This document shows, in pieces, positions 25,340 through 37,029 of a DNA stretch of 64,000 bases. Source of the stretch: Echiichthys vipera (lineage: Eukaryota; Chordata; Actinopteri; Perciformes; Trachinidae); the NCBI GenBank assembly GCA_963691815.1, contig OY829667.1:6261571-6325570 (forward strand), read 5' to 3'. A program made the position numbers and the translations under genes. Under the pieces are notes generated by a model. That model saw nothing but the letters and a program-made list of their open reading frames with translations. It was not told the DNA's origin and searched no databases. Within the stretch, counting starts at the first letter, position 1; each line of letters starts with the position of its first letter.

Positions 25340-28300
25340 TCGTCGAGCCTCCGTCCAGAACTGTCTTTTCAACCAGCTGACAGTTTGTAAGTGACTTGAC
25401 CAGAGGACTATGCTAAGACTTAATTGGCTGTTGCAACAGGTGACGTGTCTTCCGTTCTAAAACCAGCTGTTGACTATTTGACACACTGGATCGCAGGCGA
25501 CAAAATCAGCCGGTTTGAGTCCAGACGAGACAGGTCATTCACACAGCTGCAACTTTCTGCAGTGTTCTAAAACGGTTTCGTCGCGTTGTGAATCACAGTC
25601 TTAACTGGGCTTAAGACTGATTTTTCTGACACCACATGAATGCAGCACAGGTCCGGTTTTCTTCTAAGTTTTATTATTATCGAACTCGTCCACCACCTTT
25701 GACACAAAAGACGTCACTTCCAAGTGTAAAGTAGATCAGATGGAGGGTTCTGGAGAATCTATGATTCACCATAAAAAATATAACCGTTTCTCCACTGATC
25801 CTTTTTTGACTAACATCTATCCCGGTCTTTACGTGCTCACGTGTTTGACATTTGTTCAGGAGTGTGAAGCGAGTCCTCACTGCCGGAGGCTGCAGCTCAA
25901 AGACTTGCTGGTGTCAGAGATGCAGAGACTCACCAAGTATCCCCTGCTGCTGGACAACATCATCAAACACACAGACGGTGAGGAATCAAAACACGTGTGG
26001 TGTAATAATAACAGCAAATGAAAAAAAGTATTTTTTTTAAGACGGATATTCTTGTTTTGCTTTTAGCCGGTTCGTTGGACCTTCCCTCACTTCAACGCGC
26101 CCAGGCTTGTTGCCGAGGGATACTGCAGACCGTCAACGAGGTTGTCGGGGAAACGGAACAACGGCAACGCCTCAGCCAATACCAACGCAGGCTGGACGCT
26201 GCCCCTCTCTTTAGGGTAGTCAAATCATTTATGCTTCTTAACCTGTTTTTTAAATTTCTTTCTCATTCATACTGTGATGAAGGCTTTCCTCCTTTTTTTT
26301 TATAACTAATTGTGTTTTGTTTACTCTTCTCGCAGAGTCTGGACCTCACCACCAAGAGAATGATTCACGAAGGTCCTCTCACGTGGAAAGTCAGCAAAGA
26401 TAAGCAGATAGGTCAGTACATCTGTGTGGTCGCGTTCTGCATTGATACAAACAGTCTCATCAGTTTGGTTTCACACGTCTCTGTGTGTCCCTCTCATCAG
26501 AGATTCAAGCGCTGCTGCTGTCGGACTGCCTGGTCCTCCTACAGAGGGGTCCAGACGACCGGCTGCAGCTGAGATATCCGTCCCGCTGGCTGGGCGGAGG
26601 TGGAGGAGGCAGCGGAGACAGCAAGACCTCCTTCAGCCCTCTGGTGAAGCTGGACTCTCTGCTGGTTCGCTCTGTAGCTACAGGTAAGGCCGTGGGCACA
26701 CCAAGCTTTAAACAAAATGTGCTCTCCTGCTTTTATGCTGATCGAATCTTTTGATTTCTCTCCAGACAACAAAGCCCTTTATGTCATCAGCACCACAGAG
26801 AGGCAGATCTATGAGCTGGTGGCTGGGACGGCGTCGGAGAAAAACACGTAAGTGCTTTTGTTCAACTGACAGGAAGGATTGCAGCGCTTATCCACGCTCT
26901 TCTTCATCATCCAGACACTTTTTTGTTGTTTTTCTTTTAGCTGGAAAGATTTACTTGAAAAGACCATCTCATCATCTGGCGGATCATCACCCCTGATCAA
27001 TCACGGATCCATGCGTTTATCGTGAGTAAATCTTATCTGTGAACAATAAATCCAAGGAGAGCTCCTTAAGAAAGTTACTTAAAGCAATTCTTACCGTTCT
27101 TGCATGTCTCACAGCGATTCCCTCCCAAGTCCCACCCTCTTCCCCCTGCTTGACCTCTGATGCTTGCCCGACGTTGTGGATAATACCTTGTCCTTTTTTG
27201 GTGCCCCCTCAGTCAAAGCTTCAAGCGAGCTTAGCCATTACTAGACACGTGACATTGCATTCCCACCATTTTTTTTATAGCCAAGCTACTATCAATGCAA
27301 GTTTTTGTATTCACTCGACACAGATTTTTTAAATTTAAATAGCAGCCCTGCAAAGTGTGCCGGATCGAAGGAGCAATGGTGATTAACTGACAGTCCAGCC
27401 TTTCCTGAGGTGTCACTGTCTGCAGTAGAAAACGAAGATAAATAGATGTGTTTTCATTTACTTCTCTTCTTCTTTTCTACATTGGTTTTTCATCACCTTG
27501 CATATGCTAAGTGTGTGTCGTTTCTTTTTTCTACAGCTCCCCCAGTCTACGCAGTGCGTCCCCGGTATCAACCAGCAGCAGTGTCTATGCAGGTAATAAC
27601 ACATTATACTCAGCTTCCATCATGTAAACTGCAAATATTTAGGAAACAAAATCATTTGATCTTTGAGTTAATCACAAAACAGGCTGTGATGAAGTTGTTT
27701 TTAAATGTAATCTTCCAGACAACTCCATAACGGAGCAGTCGGACTCCATGGAGACTCATTCCAACGACGACATTGTTCTCTCAGAAGACACACCTACGGA
27801 CCAATCAGGAGCCAGAAAACCAGTCTGTGTGGCAGAGGCCGCTTTACAAGACGGTGAGAAGAAATCAAAACACACCTACATCATAAATAGCTTTTTAGTA
27901 ATCAGCCAGTGATCGACCTTGAGGAATTTTAGAACCTTATTTTTTCTCTCTCTCTCTCTCTCTACAGTTGAAACACTAAGGCAGCTTATATTGCGAGATT
28001 TGGAAGAGGACGGTTGGAGCCACCATTCAGACGACACGCCCACCAACGAGACGGCCAACGAAAGGAGCTCGTTCTCCGAAAGACAGCGGCCGGAGTCCCT
28101 GGAGACTGTCCTCAACTTCAGCACCAACGAATGGGAGGACGAGCCCGACGGAGTCACGGCCTCAGACGGGGAGCAACCTAGCAGCGTTCAGATCGTTCGG
28201 AAAGGTAAATGAATAAGACGGAGAAAAGTTTTTCATTAATTATCTCTAAGTCTTCACTCTGAGTTCGTTTGAAACCTTTATTCCAAGATGAATCACTGTT

Positions 28301-30192
28301 GTTCTCTTGAATATTTGGTGTTGAATGAACTGACAGTAATTCAGCTGACTACTCTCTGTTTTCTTTATTTTTTTAATATAAAATCTTTAATGGCTGCCTT
28401 CCTCTGCATGTCCTCTCTGCACTTGGTGATTTATTATTTTGTGTCTTACGCTCTTCATCTTTTTTTCCGCTTGCTATTCACAACACACTCTTCTTCCCTC
28501 ATCTTTCATTCCACACACGCTTTTCTCGGTCACACGTCTGTCATCTGTACAATAGCTGTGGTTGCGGGTCCTTCTTCTTCTTCTTCTGTCCCTGATGACA
28601 TGAGTGCCGATGTCACCCTCCCCTCCGACCAATCATCCAAGCCAAGAGGCGAGGCCACTGCTCAGGGTAATGATGACTGAATCGGTCGAGTGCTGTAGTT
28701 TTTTTATCAGAAAAGCATTAATTTGTTCATGTGTAATATTCATCCAGATAAAAAAAATATAATCTACAAGAAATGACTCACAGCACACTTTGTGCCACAG
28801 GGAACACTTTCTACCTGGTATTGCCAACAGAGCAGGGAGAGAGCGTCACCGATGACCTCAACGACCCTCCCACCCCGACCGCCAGCCACTTCCCTCAGCC
28901 TCCGGAGGAAGAGATACCACCACAGACAGAGCCAGAGGAGGAAATGCCCACCCAGGGTCCAGAGCCAGACCAATCAGAGGCCGTGCAACACGAACAGGAA
29001 GAGGAGACGGGCCAATCGCAGGCCGGGCACCAGAGCCACGTGATCAAAAATGTGGATGAGATTTTCCACACGATCGAGGGGTTGATGAGCAAGTTACGGC
29101 AGCTGAAGGTGAGTTTGTGTTTTTGAACTCTGCATTAGAAAAACGCTCCGTCAGTGCCTGCTTCGGTACTTTTGCACTTTGCGATGTCATTTATCGGAGA
29201 TGCTTCAAATGCTTCATATCCCTAAAATCTGTACTTTAGCTAAAAGGTTATGTAAGTCATAAAACCTTAATAATTAGTTAAAGTAATGAAATTGTGCCAT
29301 AAATAAAAAGAATATAAATAAATCTAATTTTACTGTATACTTTAAGGTATACTGTAGATGCTGTATGTTCTGTATATAAATATATGACTTATTCAGCTGT
29401 AATGTGCTGGAAAAGCTTGGAAATGCACCTTAAAATGCTTGAAAAGTGCTTAAATTTGACTTTGGGAAAAGGTGTAGTAGGAGAAAGAGGTGACACAGTT
29501 TTCAAACAGACTTCAAATTGTAGTGTATTAACCTTTGTGTAAACAAACACATTCTTTCTCTTACGAGACTTAAAACTCTTCCCCATTCTGTTCCCCAAAG
29601 TGTTTCCACCGCGGCTTCTAATCACCAGCCACTCTATTATTTATTTGAATGTTTTAAATATAGCCGACGGCACAGATCAGCTTTCAGGGAAGGAGAGCTA
29701 ACACTGCAGCCCTGGAGGCGACTGTAATGAACGCAGCATATATCATCTGGCCTCCCGACAAACACGCAACAAACTGGGTCAAACATTTCCGAAGCAGCAG
29801 AATATTCTTATGATTGTTCACAGAAGTTTGTTCCCTCAATCTTTATCTCTCACAGGCTAGCATAGTCACATTCATGTCCTACTTCCATTACGTTCTGCAT
29901 CTTCATCCCTTTACAGGAAATAGAGAAGTCCCATCACAAGCTGTTGAAAACCCTCAGAGAGCCAGTCGTCAATCAGGAGTCGGAGGACCAGCAGTGTCAA
30001 TCAGCGACCGTCTCTAGAACACCGTCTCTGGACCGCGGCTCAGGAGACGGTGAGGAGGAACTGAATTTGCAACGTAAAACCTTCACAGAAAAATGGCTGA
30101 CGATGTTTCACTGAATACCTTTCTTTATTTGAACCCAACCAGGCAAAGAGGGCAGCCCCGCGGAGCCCAAGATTCAGTCGACCGGATTCTGA
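11730..30192 (+). CDS. arhgef11: PDZ-RhoGEF (Rho guanine nucleotide exchange factor 11)
   Basis: Forty-one exons splice in frame to 1435 aa: 11730-11764, 14190-14281, 14391-14495, 15285-15334, 15433-15490, 15630-15829, 15932-16003, 16096-16203, 16467-16515, 17255-17292, 17432-17524, 17746-17814, 17960-18064, 18243-18341, 18739-18781, 18888-18984, 19154-19276, 19881-19904, 20075-20201, 20931-21024, 21484-21513, 21687-21816, 22572-22778, 22989-23036, 23267-23415, 23554-23694, 24264-24340, 24468-24593, 25860-25977, 26067-26215, 26336-26411, 26501-26683, 26766-26847, 26941-27021, 27537-27592, 27719-27853, 27968-28204, 28556-28666, 28801-29108, 29917-30049, 30143-30192. Every junction keeps frame. 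Order: PDZ (exons 3-6, GYGFTV carboxylate loop), proline-rich RITGPKPLQDPEVQKHATQI region, acidic IIGPEEEDEEDDGY plus RGS-like domain (exons 12-19), actin-binding-type VRNIIQQFENH (exon 22), DH (exons 25-30, QRLTKYPLLL) and PH (exons 31-34). The family couples G-alpha-12/13 to RhoA. VRPGGAA in the PDZ favours ARHGEF11 over ARHGEF12. Confidence 0.93.
12330..12352. repeat. short (TG)n tract in arhgef11 intron 1
   Basis: A short TG repeat in a pyrimidine-rich part of the first coding intron. Nothing else was recognised nearby. Confidence 0.6.
12858..13250. mobile_element. dispersed repeat in arhgef11 intron 1
   Basis: The segment opens with ATTCAAGAAGCTTTATTTAT and GAGGGAAATTACTGTGCAAC, a common start of minus-oriented fish retroelement tails. 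It continues as A-rich sequence without a gene. The family assignment is from memory and the right boundary is uncertain. Confidence 0.45.
15105..15240. mobile_element. hAT-like short repeat in arhgef11 intron 3
   Basis: The sequence begins AGGGCTGCACCTAATGATTA and carries ATTATCGATT blocks in both orientations, the pattern of a very common teleost non-autonomous repeat. Related pieces appear at 40395-40840 and 46890-46990. The ends are degraded and no target duplication is clear. Confidence 0.5.
16576..17053. mobile_element. MITE with 13-bp terminal inverted repeats, arhgef11 intron 9
   Basis: TAAAGGTCCCATA at 16576-16588 is matched by its exact reverse complement TATGGGACCTTTA at 17041-17053, enclosing 478 bp with no transposase ORF. 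It is a known type of abundant fish MITE. The superfamily is uncertain because the target duplication is not clear. Confidence 0.75.
20361..20727. mobile_element. MITE with 17-bp terminal inverted repeats, arhgef11 intron 19
   Basis: CATTTCCACTGCATGGT at 20361-20377 is matched by its exact reverse complement ACCATGCAGTGGAAATG at 20711-20727. The further GTACCAG / CTGGTAC-type inner pairs also face each other. The 367-bp element has no coding capacity. Confidence 0.8.
21028..21135. repeat. (CA)n microsatellite beside an arhgef11 splice donor
   Basis: An almost pure CA repeat of about 105 bp starts three bases after the exon 20 donor GTAAAT (exon ends 21024). Confidence 0.95.
21840..22480. mobile_element. 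foldback-type dispersed repeat, copy 1, arhgef11 intron 22
   Basis: Facing arms CTCGTCAAATCCACCAGACT (around 22017-22036) and AGTCTGGTGGCTTTGACGAG (around 22191-22210) flank a core with ACACAATAACGCAAACAAAC and CCGATCGA. The same arms and core occur at 36490-37010. Outer ends are approximate. Confidence 0.65.
24900..25640. mobile_element. probable old transposon copy in arhgef11 intron 28
   Basis: The ends carry similar motifs facing each other (GTCCAGTTTAGACCAAGG near 24941 and CACAGTCTTAACTGGGCTTA near 25596). Mirrored CTGCAAC/GTTGCAG blocks lie inside, and short poly-CT and CA tracts sit in the middle (about 25305-25335). No transposase frame was found. The boundaries are uncertain. Confidence 0.4.
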
Positions 30193-33100
30193 CGCCGCTG
30201 CGGAGTGGATTTACTTTGAGTCTCTCCATCGTGATTGTCGGTATACGGACGCACCCATACGTACCCACTTTCAGACTTGGCCACCTCAGCCCCCGCCTCC
30301 CCCTCGTCCCTGCATGCACTAGCAGATGGAACAGAGCCCAGGAGGGACCGTAGCTGTTGTCGTTTGTTCGCTTCTTTTGTTTCCCGTCGCCCCGGGATAC
30401 CAGGAAGCTGGCCGGATTCACCAGGATCCCTGAGGTCAGCGCAGCCTCCGACTTCTACCAGAGCACGAGGGGACTCCAGGACGGAGTGAGCGAAAGAGTA
30501 TGAAGGAACACAAAAGAAAGGGCAGAAGACAAGTTGAAGAGAAAAGGAAAAAGATGGAAGAAGTGAAAGTGGCGAAAAAACGTCCACGTTGGATACTTGT
30601 GAAGGAAAAGGAGTTTGTATGTCTCGCTTTAAAAAGAGCCGGTCGAAGGAACGGAGCAGAAAAGTGTTGAAATGTTAATTTAAAGGAAAAAAATCCGAGG
30701 GACCCATCACCCCTGCACTTTACCCACAATGCATCCCTCTGTCACGTACGTCTTCTGCAGTGGACGGAGCAGGGACCGGAGATGCCAGCCGGCTTTATTT
30801 CGGGGCCGACGTTTGAGCCAAGATGGCCTCCCCTCCACCTCCACTGGTTGTTTTACACTGAGTTCACCTGCCACCACGGCCGAAGGACTGTGTCTATGTA
30901 ATTCAGGTTATTTGCACTGGGTAAGGAACTGTCACACACATCATTTAACCGTTTCATTCATGTCAAGACGTTCATATCGCCACACTGCGGGAGAAACTGT
31001 GTCGGGAACAGCCGCAGCCACACCGACACATCCTTAAGTCTTCTCTGAAGCGACAAGATGGCCGTTCGGGACCATCGGTGCGACATAGCGATCATCACAC
31101 AGTTCACGTTGAGTGTTCTCTTTGTTTTCTGGAAACACTACTGCGCTGTTTACTACTGAAATGCTGGCAGGTTTTATTTTTCCGCGCTGCTTCAGAGGCT
31201 GTACAGGGATCAAATAAACAAAGCTCAGTGGATTCACGCAGCTGTTCGGATCATGTAAAGTCGTTTGACGTTTGGGAGGTTTGCGAAAGTTCAAGACGGG
31301 CAATGTTGACGACGAGCGTGAGGAAAGAGCACAACCACAGATTCAAACTTAGAAACTTGAATTTTTACTGCAAACCTGTGTGTCGCTCAATCAAATTGCT
31401 GCCAAATATCGCCGCTCACATTGCCGGTCTACACTTTCTACAGATTTGACCGTGCATCCTCGAGCCCTCTCTCCAGTGTGTGTGTATGTGTGTGTGTAAA
31501 TACCACTGTGAATAATGTGAACCAGCATTCTCCCATCCTCCCATCCAGCAGTCCTACCATACATAGTGTTTATAGCCACGTAGCCCACATCCAAAGCCAT
31601 GAGAGCACCGCGCTTTGCAGCGAGAGACACGGAACAACTTGTATTTATTTGGAGAAATGGAAACAAAAACTCAACGCAGCTGTTCTGTGACTGCAGCACA
31701 GTTACATGAAGCAAAAATTCATTTGAAGGAATAGTTTTGGTAATACCACTTTCATACCTGCATGGTAAATGTGCTAGCTAGTCTTAGCTTAGCATAAAGA
31801 CTGGAAATGGGACACTCTGCAGGAACTTATCGCGTTGGTGTTTTGGTGCTAGTTGGATGACCTCAAGACAGGGCCGAGCTAGCTGCTTCCATTTGTTTCC
31901 AGTTTGTTACGCTAAGCTAAGCTAATCAGCTGCTGGATTAAGCTCCGTACTTAATACTTTACCCACAAAACGATCATTTGTATGTCAGTTACTCACCAAG
32001 TGTTGCGTCGAATCCGTGAGGAAAACGTTTTTTTGCCTCTACGGTGAACGAAGAGTCCAACAACTGGAAAAAAAAGTCGATGAATTGAAGGAAGGCCGCG
32101 TCTAACAACAAACAATATCAAAACAACTCGTGCATGTATTATTTAAAACACTTCCACATAAATATTCAGGTGAAGAACGTGTTTGCGAAGTACTGAGCAT
32201 TCGACTGGATAAACAAGACTTGGATAATACTGCGCGGGTTGTGTGAGAGTTTGTTGACGCATGTTTTGACGTCAAACGTTTTTCTTTTCACCGTGGAGTT
32301 TTCATCGAGCGTTCGACGCGACGCTCGGTGAGTGACTGAGGATCGTTTTGCTAGTGGAGTTTACCTTTAACGCGCAGACACAAGATTGGAATCGATCTCC
32401 TCTAACACTCTGAAAGAAAGCGAATAACGTCCCAACTGTTCCTTTTTTCATTATTGTTGGATCATACGTGGGAGAAAGTTTACGTCCTTAAAGAAAGTTT
32501 GCGTACGCCTTCGTTGAGGCACGTGTAACCAGCAGAGACTGACACTAAAGCCAAGTGCTTTTCTTCTATCTTGAACTAACTCTAATACACACTAGACAGG
32601 AAAAGTTGTATTTAAACCGTTACACGTGTACCAGTTTGTTTGTTTTTTGTTGTTTTTTTCTCATCAAGCTGGGGCAGAATCACACTGGACTGGATTTTTT
32701 TATTTGAGCTGGTTTCAAATACTAACTGAGGAGCACTTTAGTGAGTTACTCAGCAAAACTGACAATACGGCACCGAACTGAACAAAAGCAGGAGCCAAGT
32801 TTATTTACACGCTTACCCACCAAACTGGGTACCCGGCTGGATTCTTCTATTAAAAGGATATTTCACTGCCCGGTGGAAGGTTTTCACTCTTTAGCCAACA
32901 CACACTGAAGGAACCATTCAGTGTGAAACCTGGATTTTAAAAAAAAACTTAAAATAAAAGCTACTGATCGTAAGAACCGGAGGATATTTTGTGCTAAAAT
33001 GTCAAAACGTTCCACCAAAGTGAAATATGTCTTCGGAGGTGTTGAAGGGAACAGTTTTAATTGTGTTTCTACATTTTTGGCGGCTGATTTTCAAGCATGT

Positions 33101-33923
33101 CGGACCAGACGGGGGTGAAAAGAAGAGTCCTTTTTGCTTTCACACATCTCCGTGCCAAATTATGGACACGGAAGTCATCGCACAGATAACATGCGTTGTC
33201 CGTAATTTGGCACCAAAATGAACCAGATGGTCTGAGCCGGTTGAATCCGAGTCAAGAGTCTCTTTCCTCTTCTTTCCTCCTCTCTCCTCCACCTCTAACA
33301 GCATTTCCCATCTCCAATTTCTACCTCTACACTTCAGTTTCTTCGTATCTTCCGTGATTTCTTCTTTTACATACATTTATCTTGTACGTCGACGCCAGCG
33401 TCGTGGCCCTAACCGGCTGTAAAACACACACAAAAAAAGCTATAATTCCTTTTTTTCTTTCCTTAAAGTTGCACAAACGAACTTCCCTGCACGGTGCAAA
33501 CTACTGTACGAATACACGCGTCTTTAACTTTCATCTCACTGTCTTTTTATTTTGTGTCTTTTTAAAAAAAAAAAAAAATCTTGTTCACTCATGTAATATA
33601 GAGCGATCACTTGTTTTATATATATATGTTCATTCTTTTCCTGTAAAGCCTTAGTCCTCGTGTTTGATTTTTATTTTTGTAGATATGATTTGAAAAAAAA
33701 GAAAAAAGGATGTATAAATTATTTTCTTCTCCCATGTTTTTTAAAAATCGGTGCGATTGTTTAGCTGCACAGAAGGAAGAAGAGCCCGTGTCTCAGATTC
33801 GTGTGTTTTGTGAGATTAAAAAGAAACTGGACAAAGAAAAATGGCTACAGCGCATTTTGTGTTATTGAACTTTGAATTTGGGCTGAATTATCCTCGCTTA
33901 ATTTTATATTTTTTTTTATTAAA
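30193..33923 (+). other. arhgef11 probable 3' UTR
   Basis: After the TGA at 30190-30192 there is no further splice-bounded exon. Candidate poly(A) hexamers ATTAAA are at 33815-33820 and 33918-33923. A dispersed repeat at about 31719-31975 (GCTTAGCATAAAGACTGGAAA and GCTAAGCTAAGCTAATCAGC facing motifs) lies inside. The ORFs in this stretch show no family resemblance and read as chance ORFs. Confidence 0.5.
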
Positions 33924-33957
33924 GTGTTTTAAAATGATGCCAAGTCTGTCACAAAAC

Positions 33958-34505
33958 CAGAATTTTAAACTTTGATACAAAACTAGTATTAAAAAAAGAT
34001 ATTTCATCCCATATCACAGCAATTTAAAGGACATTTTTTCCTTTTTTTTAGCTCTTGTAAAACAAAATGTATTCGTTTTTTAGCTTCAACACTATCAAAT
34101 ATGCACATCCTATCATCTTAAACACATGGTGTTGAAATGAATCAAAGTATAGACACTTTAGTAAACCGTAAATGACATGTTCAGATCTGTCACGTTCCCT
34201 TAAATGTGTAAAATTATCACAAAACCAGAATTTTCAACTGATACAAAACAATACAAAAACATTGAATATCCTCTTGCGGGATTAATAAAGTAATTCTTCT
34301 TCTTCTAATACTAGTATGAAAAAGATATTTCATCCCATATCACAGCAATTTAAAGGACATTTTTTCCTTTTTTTTAGCTCTTGTAAAACAAAATGTATTT
34401 GTTTTTTAGCTTCAACACTATCAAATATGCACATCGTATACAATCTTAAACACATGGTGTTGAAATGAATCAAAGTATAGACACTTTAGTGAACCGTAAA
34501 TGACA
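33958..34505. repeat. tandem duplication of about 210 bp, second copy split by a SINE tail
   Basis: The block 33958-34171 (from CCAGAATTTTAAACTTTGAT to AAACCGTAAATGAC) recurs at 34224-34505 with very high identity through the part starting AAAGATATTTCATCCCATAT. The second copy is interrupted at 34262-34308 by GCGGGATTAATAAAGTAATT plus TTCTTC units, the 3' end of SINE family A. Confidence 0.85.
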
Positions 34506-35017
34506 CATTCTTAAGCTTTATGTCAAAGCTTAAAAACTCATTTCCAAAGTGAGATGAGGAGAAAATGTTGCAAATGCTTTCAAACAACTGAATTCAGGCG
34601 TTGGTTAAAACCTTTAAATGTCCCATTGCCTGTTGTGGGATCAGCTCTTAATTCAAAGGTTTAACACAATAATTGTGTAATAATAATAATAGTTTAATAC
34701 AACATTCAAGGGTGTTTTTGTGTTTGTATTTATTTGTTCCTTTCATGAAAATAACTATTCATTACACTGTTACACCCAATGATCAATTCAATTCACAACT
34801 ACAATACATTTAAACATTTACAGGAATGGAAAGGTGCAGATAAGAAGAAAAACACTTCTTATATTTGTCTGCCTCAGCTGAAAAATATTAGAAACTAAAG
34901 AATTTAATTTGTCATTTTAGTGCAACATTAGTAGTGAGTTATGAGGGTGAGTGAGCACGAGAGCAGACTAGTGTTTCTTTATGGTTTTTGAGGCGTTTTG
35001 GTTCCACTGTAAATATG

Positions 35018-35080
35018 TTTTATTTTGAAAATCATCACCAGAAGCTGTGAATGCACTCTTTCTGGCTTGACCGCGCGCGC

Positions 35081-35129
<49 letters not shown>

Positions 35130-35239
35130 AGCCGCTCAGCTCAGCGGGGCTCCTCCGCCAACATGTTTTATTTTGAAAATCATCACCAGAAGCTGTGAAA
35201 GCACTCTTTGTGACTTGACCGCGCGCGTGTGTGTGTGTG

Positions 35240-35283
<44 letters not shown>

Positions 35284-35352
35284 GGCGTGTGTCACAGCCG
35301 CGCTGGATGGTCGGCGCGGAGCCGCTCAGCTCAGCGGGGCTCCTCCGCCAAC
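35018..35352. repeat. tandem duplication containing (GT)n arrays at the vangl2 5' end
   Basis: Two adjacent copies, about 35018-35163 and 35164-35352, each run from ATGTTTTATTTTGAAAATCA through CTTGACCGCGCGCG and a GT array to CAGCCGCTCAGCTCAGCGGG and GCTCCTCCGCCAACA. The second copy has an extra CACAGCCGCGCTGGATGG segment. The right end runs into the likely first exon of vangl2. Confidence 0.9.
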
Positions 35353-35623
35353 ACAGCAGACGCAGGAGCCGTGGAGGAGATGCGTGTCGCTGCCCCGTTC
35401 GTGCGGCTTCGACTTGAGATGCGATTTAACGGCCGGGGAACAAACCAAACGAGCTCCTTTCACCGGAAAAGAAACCGAGTGGCGCTCCGGTGATAGAAGA
35501 GCGGGGGAAACCGCGGACCGATGAGAGAGGAGAGAAAGTGAACCCGGAGCATTCGGAGGCACTTTTTGTTGCTCGGCTCTTTGTGCTGCGGGGTCTCAGC
35601 TTTCCCCCTTTTAGGGTAGAAAG
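35290..35623 (+). promoter_or_regulatory. vangl2: probable vangl2 non-coding first exon and CpG-rich promoter
   Basis: A GC- and CpG-rich stretch ends in a good donor, GTAGAAAG|GTAAGA at 35623/35624. In the frame that matches vangl2 exon 2, the exon ends TAG GGT AGA AAG, so an in-frame stop lies seven codons before the AUA start candidate. The transcription start is unknown. Confidence 0.5.
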
Positions 35624-36489
35624 GTAAGACATCCCTGCATGCATTCTGGGTAAAAATGTGCCGCTGGTGTGTGTGTGTGTACGCGTTAACACCGGTTTCC
35701 ATGCAAAAAAACTAGAAAATTGCCATTTACTTCCTCTTTTTCTCCACAAATTCATTCTTATTTGCGCACGATCGCTCTTCTGTCAGGACTGGTGAGCTGG
35801 CAGATACCGATCAGAGCTGGATTTCACTACCAGTGTGAACGTACACCGGGTTTACACACACACAAACACACACACACACACACTCGCAGCTCTTTCTTTC
35901 TTTTTATCCGTTTTTGCGCTTTTACGCACCGTGTGCCAAATGAAACACCGGTGCGGTAGACTTGCTCACACGCACAAGAGGCGAGTTCTCTCTGTGTGTG
36001 TGTGTGTGTGTGTGTTCACCAGTCTGTTGCTCATCACTTCACCCCCGGGTGTGTTCCGCTTTGTCTCGCGCACTGTCTCGCTCTGTTTCCACTGGTGTTA
36101 AATCGCAGGCGCGGCCGCCGCTGTTCACACTTTGAATCGTGCGCTTTCATTCACGCTGGACGTGTGTTTGTACAAAGGCCTCGAAGCCTGGGCTCGAGTT
36201 GCCTAAATGAGTGTGTATTGAGGCTGCAGCCCCGCCTCGCTGGCCCACTGCCACCCTGAGGCCTGCAGGGCCCCCGGGAGCCCCTACAGGCTGGCTGCTT
36301 AGCCCGAAGCACCAACCTGAAGCTGCACGCATGAACTACATGTTTCATACATAAGTGAGAGGTAACACTTGGTAGCGAGTTATGGAATATGATAAGAGTT
36401 TAAAGTCTTGTTTAAACTTTATAAAGCTCCATAAAACAAGTGCTGCTGTACCTGATTTTATCACAGCATCAGAAGAGATTCACACTTAA

Positions 36490-37010
36490 ACTTGTTTTAA
36501 AGGGAAGGTTCGGATATTTTTGAGTGTGGTTGTGGGACGTACCGGTCCATAGTCAGTGTGTTATCGACAGGAGATGGTGGTCTGCACGTCTCCAGTTTGG
36601 AGAAACAGACAGAAACACCGGCGCGGAAGCTACGAAATGTACTGCAGTGGGTGGGGGCAGCAGCTAAACTATAAAAAATAAGAAAGATCTGTTTACTCGT
36701 ACGCTATATTTAATTATATTTTCAGCACGTTACCTTGCCATCAGACAGGAAACAGTTTACAACAGGAAGGTGAAGCATGTCTATGCCCTCTTCAAAGCCA
36801 CCAGACTTTGGTTTGTTTGCTTTCTTAGTTCCTAACCCTTTTAAATTATCGAAGTCACACAATAACACAAACAAAGTAACCGATCGAGGCAACAACAGAC
36901 CAACAACTCTCGACTTCTGCGAGGTAAAATGGATGTTTTTGTCAACGGAGTCTGGTGGCTTTGAAGAGAGCATAGAACAGCTTCAGCTCCCCTCGGTGCA
37001 AATGTAAACA
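36490..37010. mobile_element. foldback element, copy 2, vangl2 intron 1
   Basis: The arms at 36771-36807 and 36949-36985 are near-perfect inverted repeats of 37 nt, including an exact 18-bp CTTCAAAGCCACCAGACT / AGTCTGGTGGCTTTGAAG. The core matches the element at 21840-22480. The outer limits are approximate. Confidence 0.7.
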
Positions 37011-37029
37011 GGGCAAGTTAAAGTTGTGT

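Noticed and set aside
30093..31714. Several ORFs of 80-140 codons on both strands after arhgef11
   Set aside because: They lie in the probable 3' UTR, lack splice structure and family resemblance, and overlap each other.
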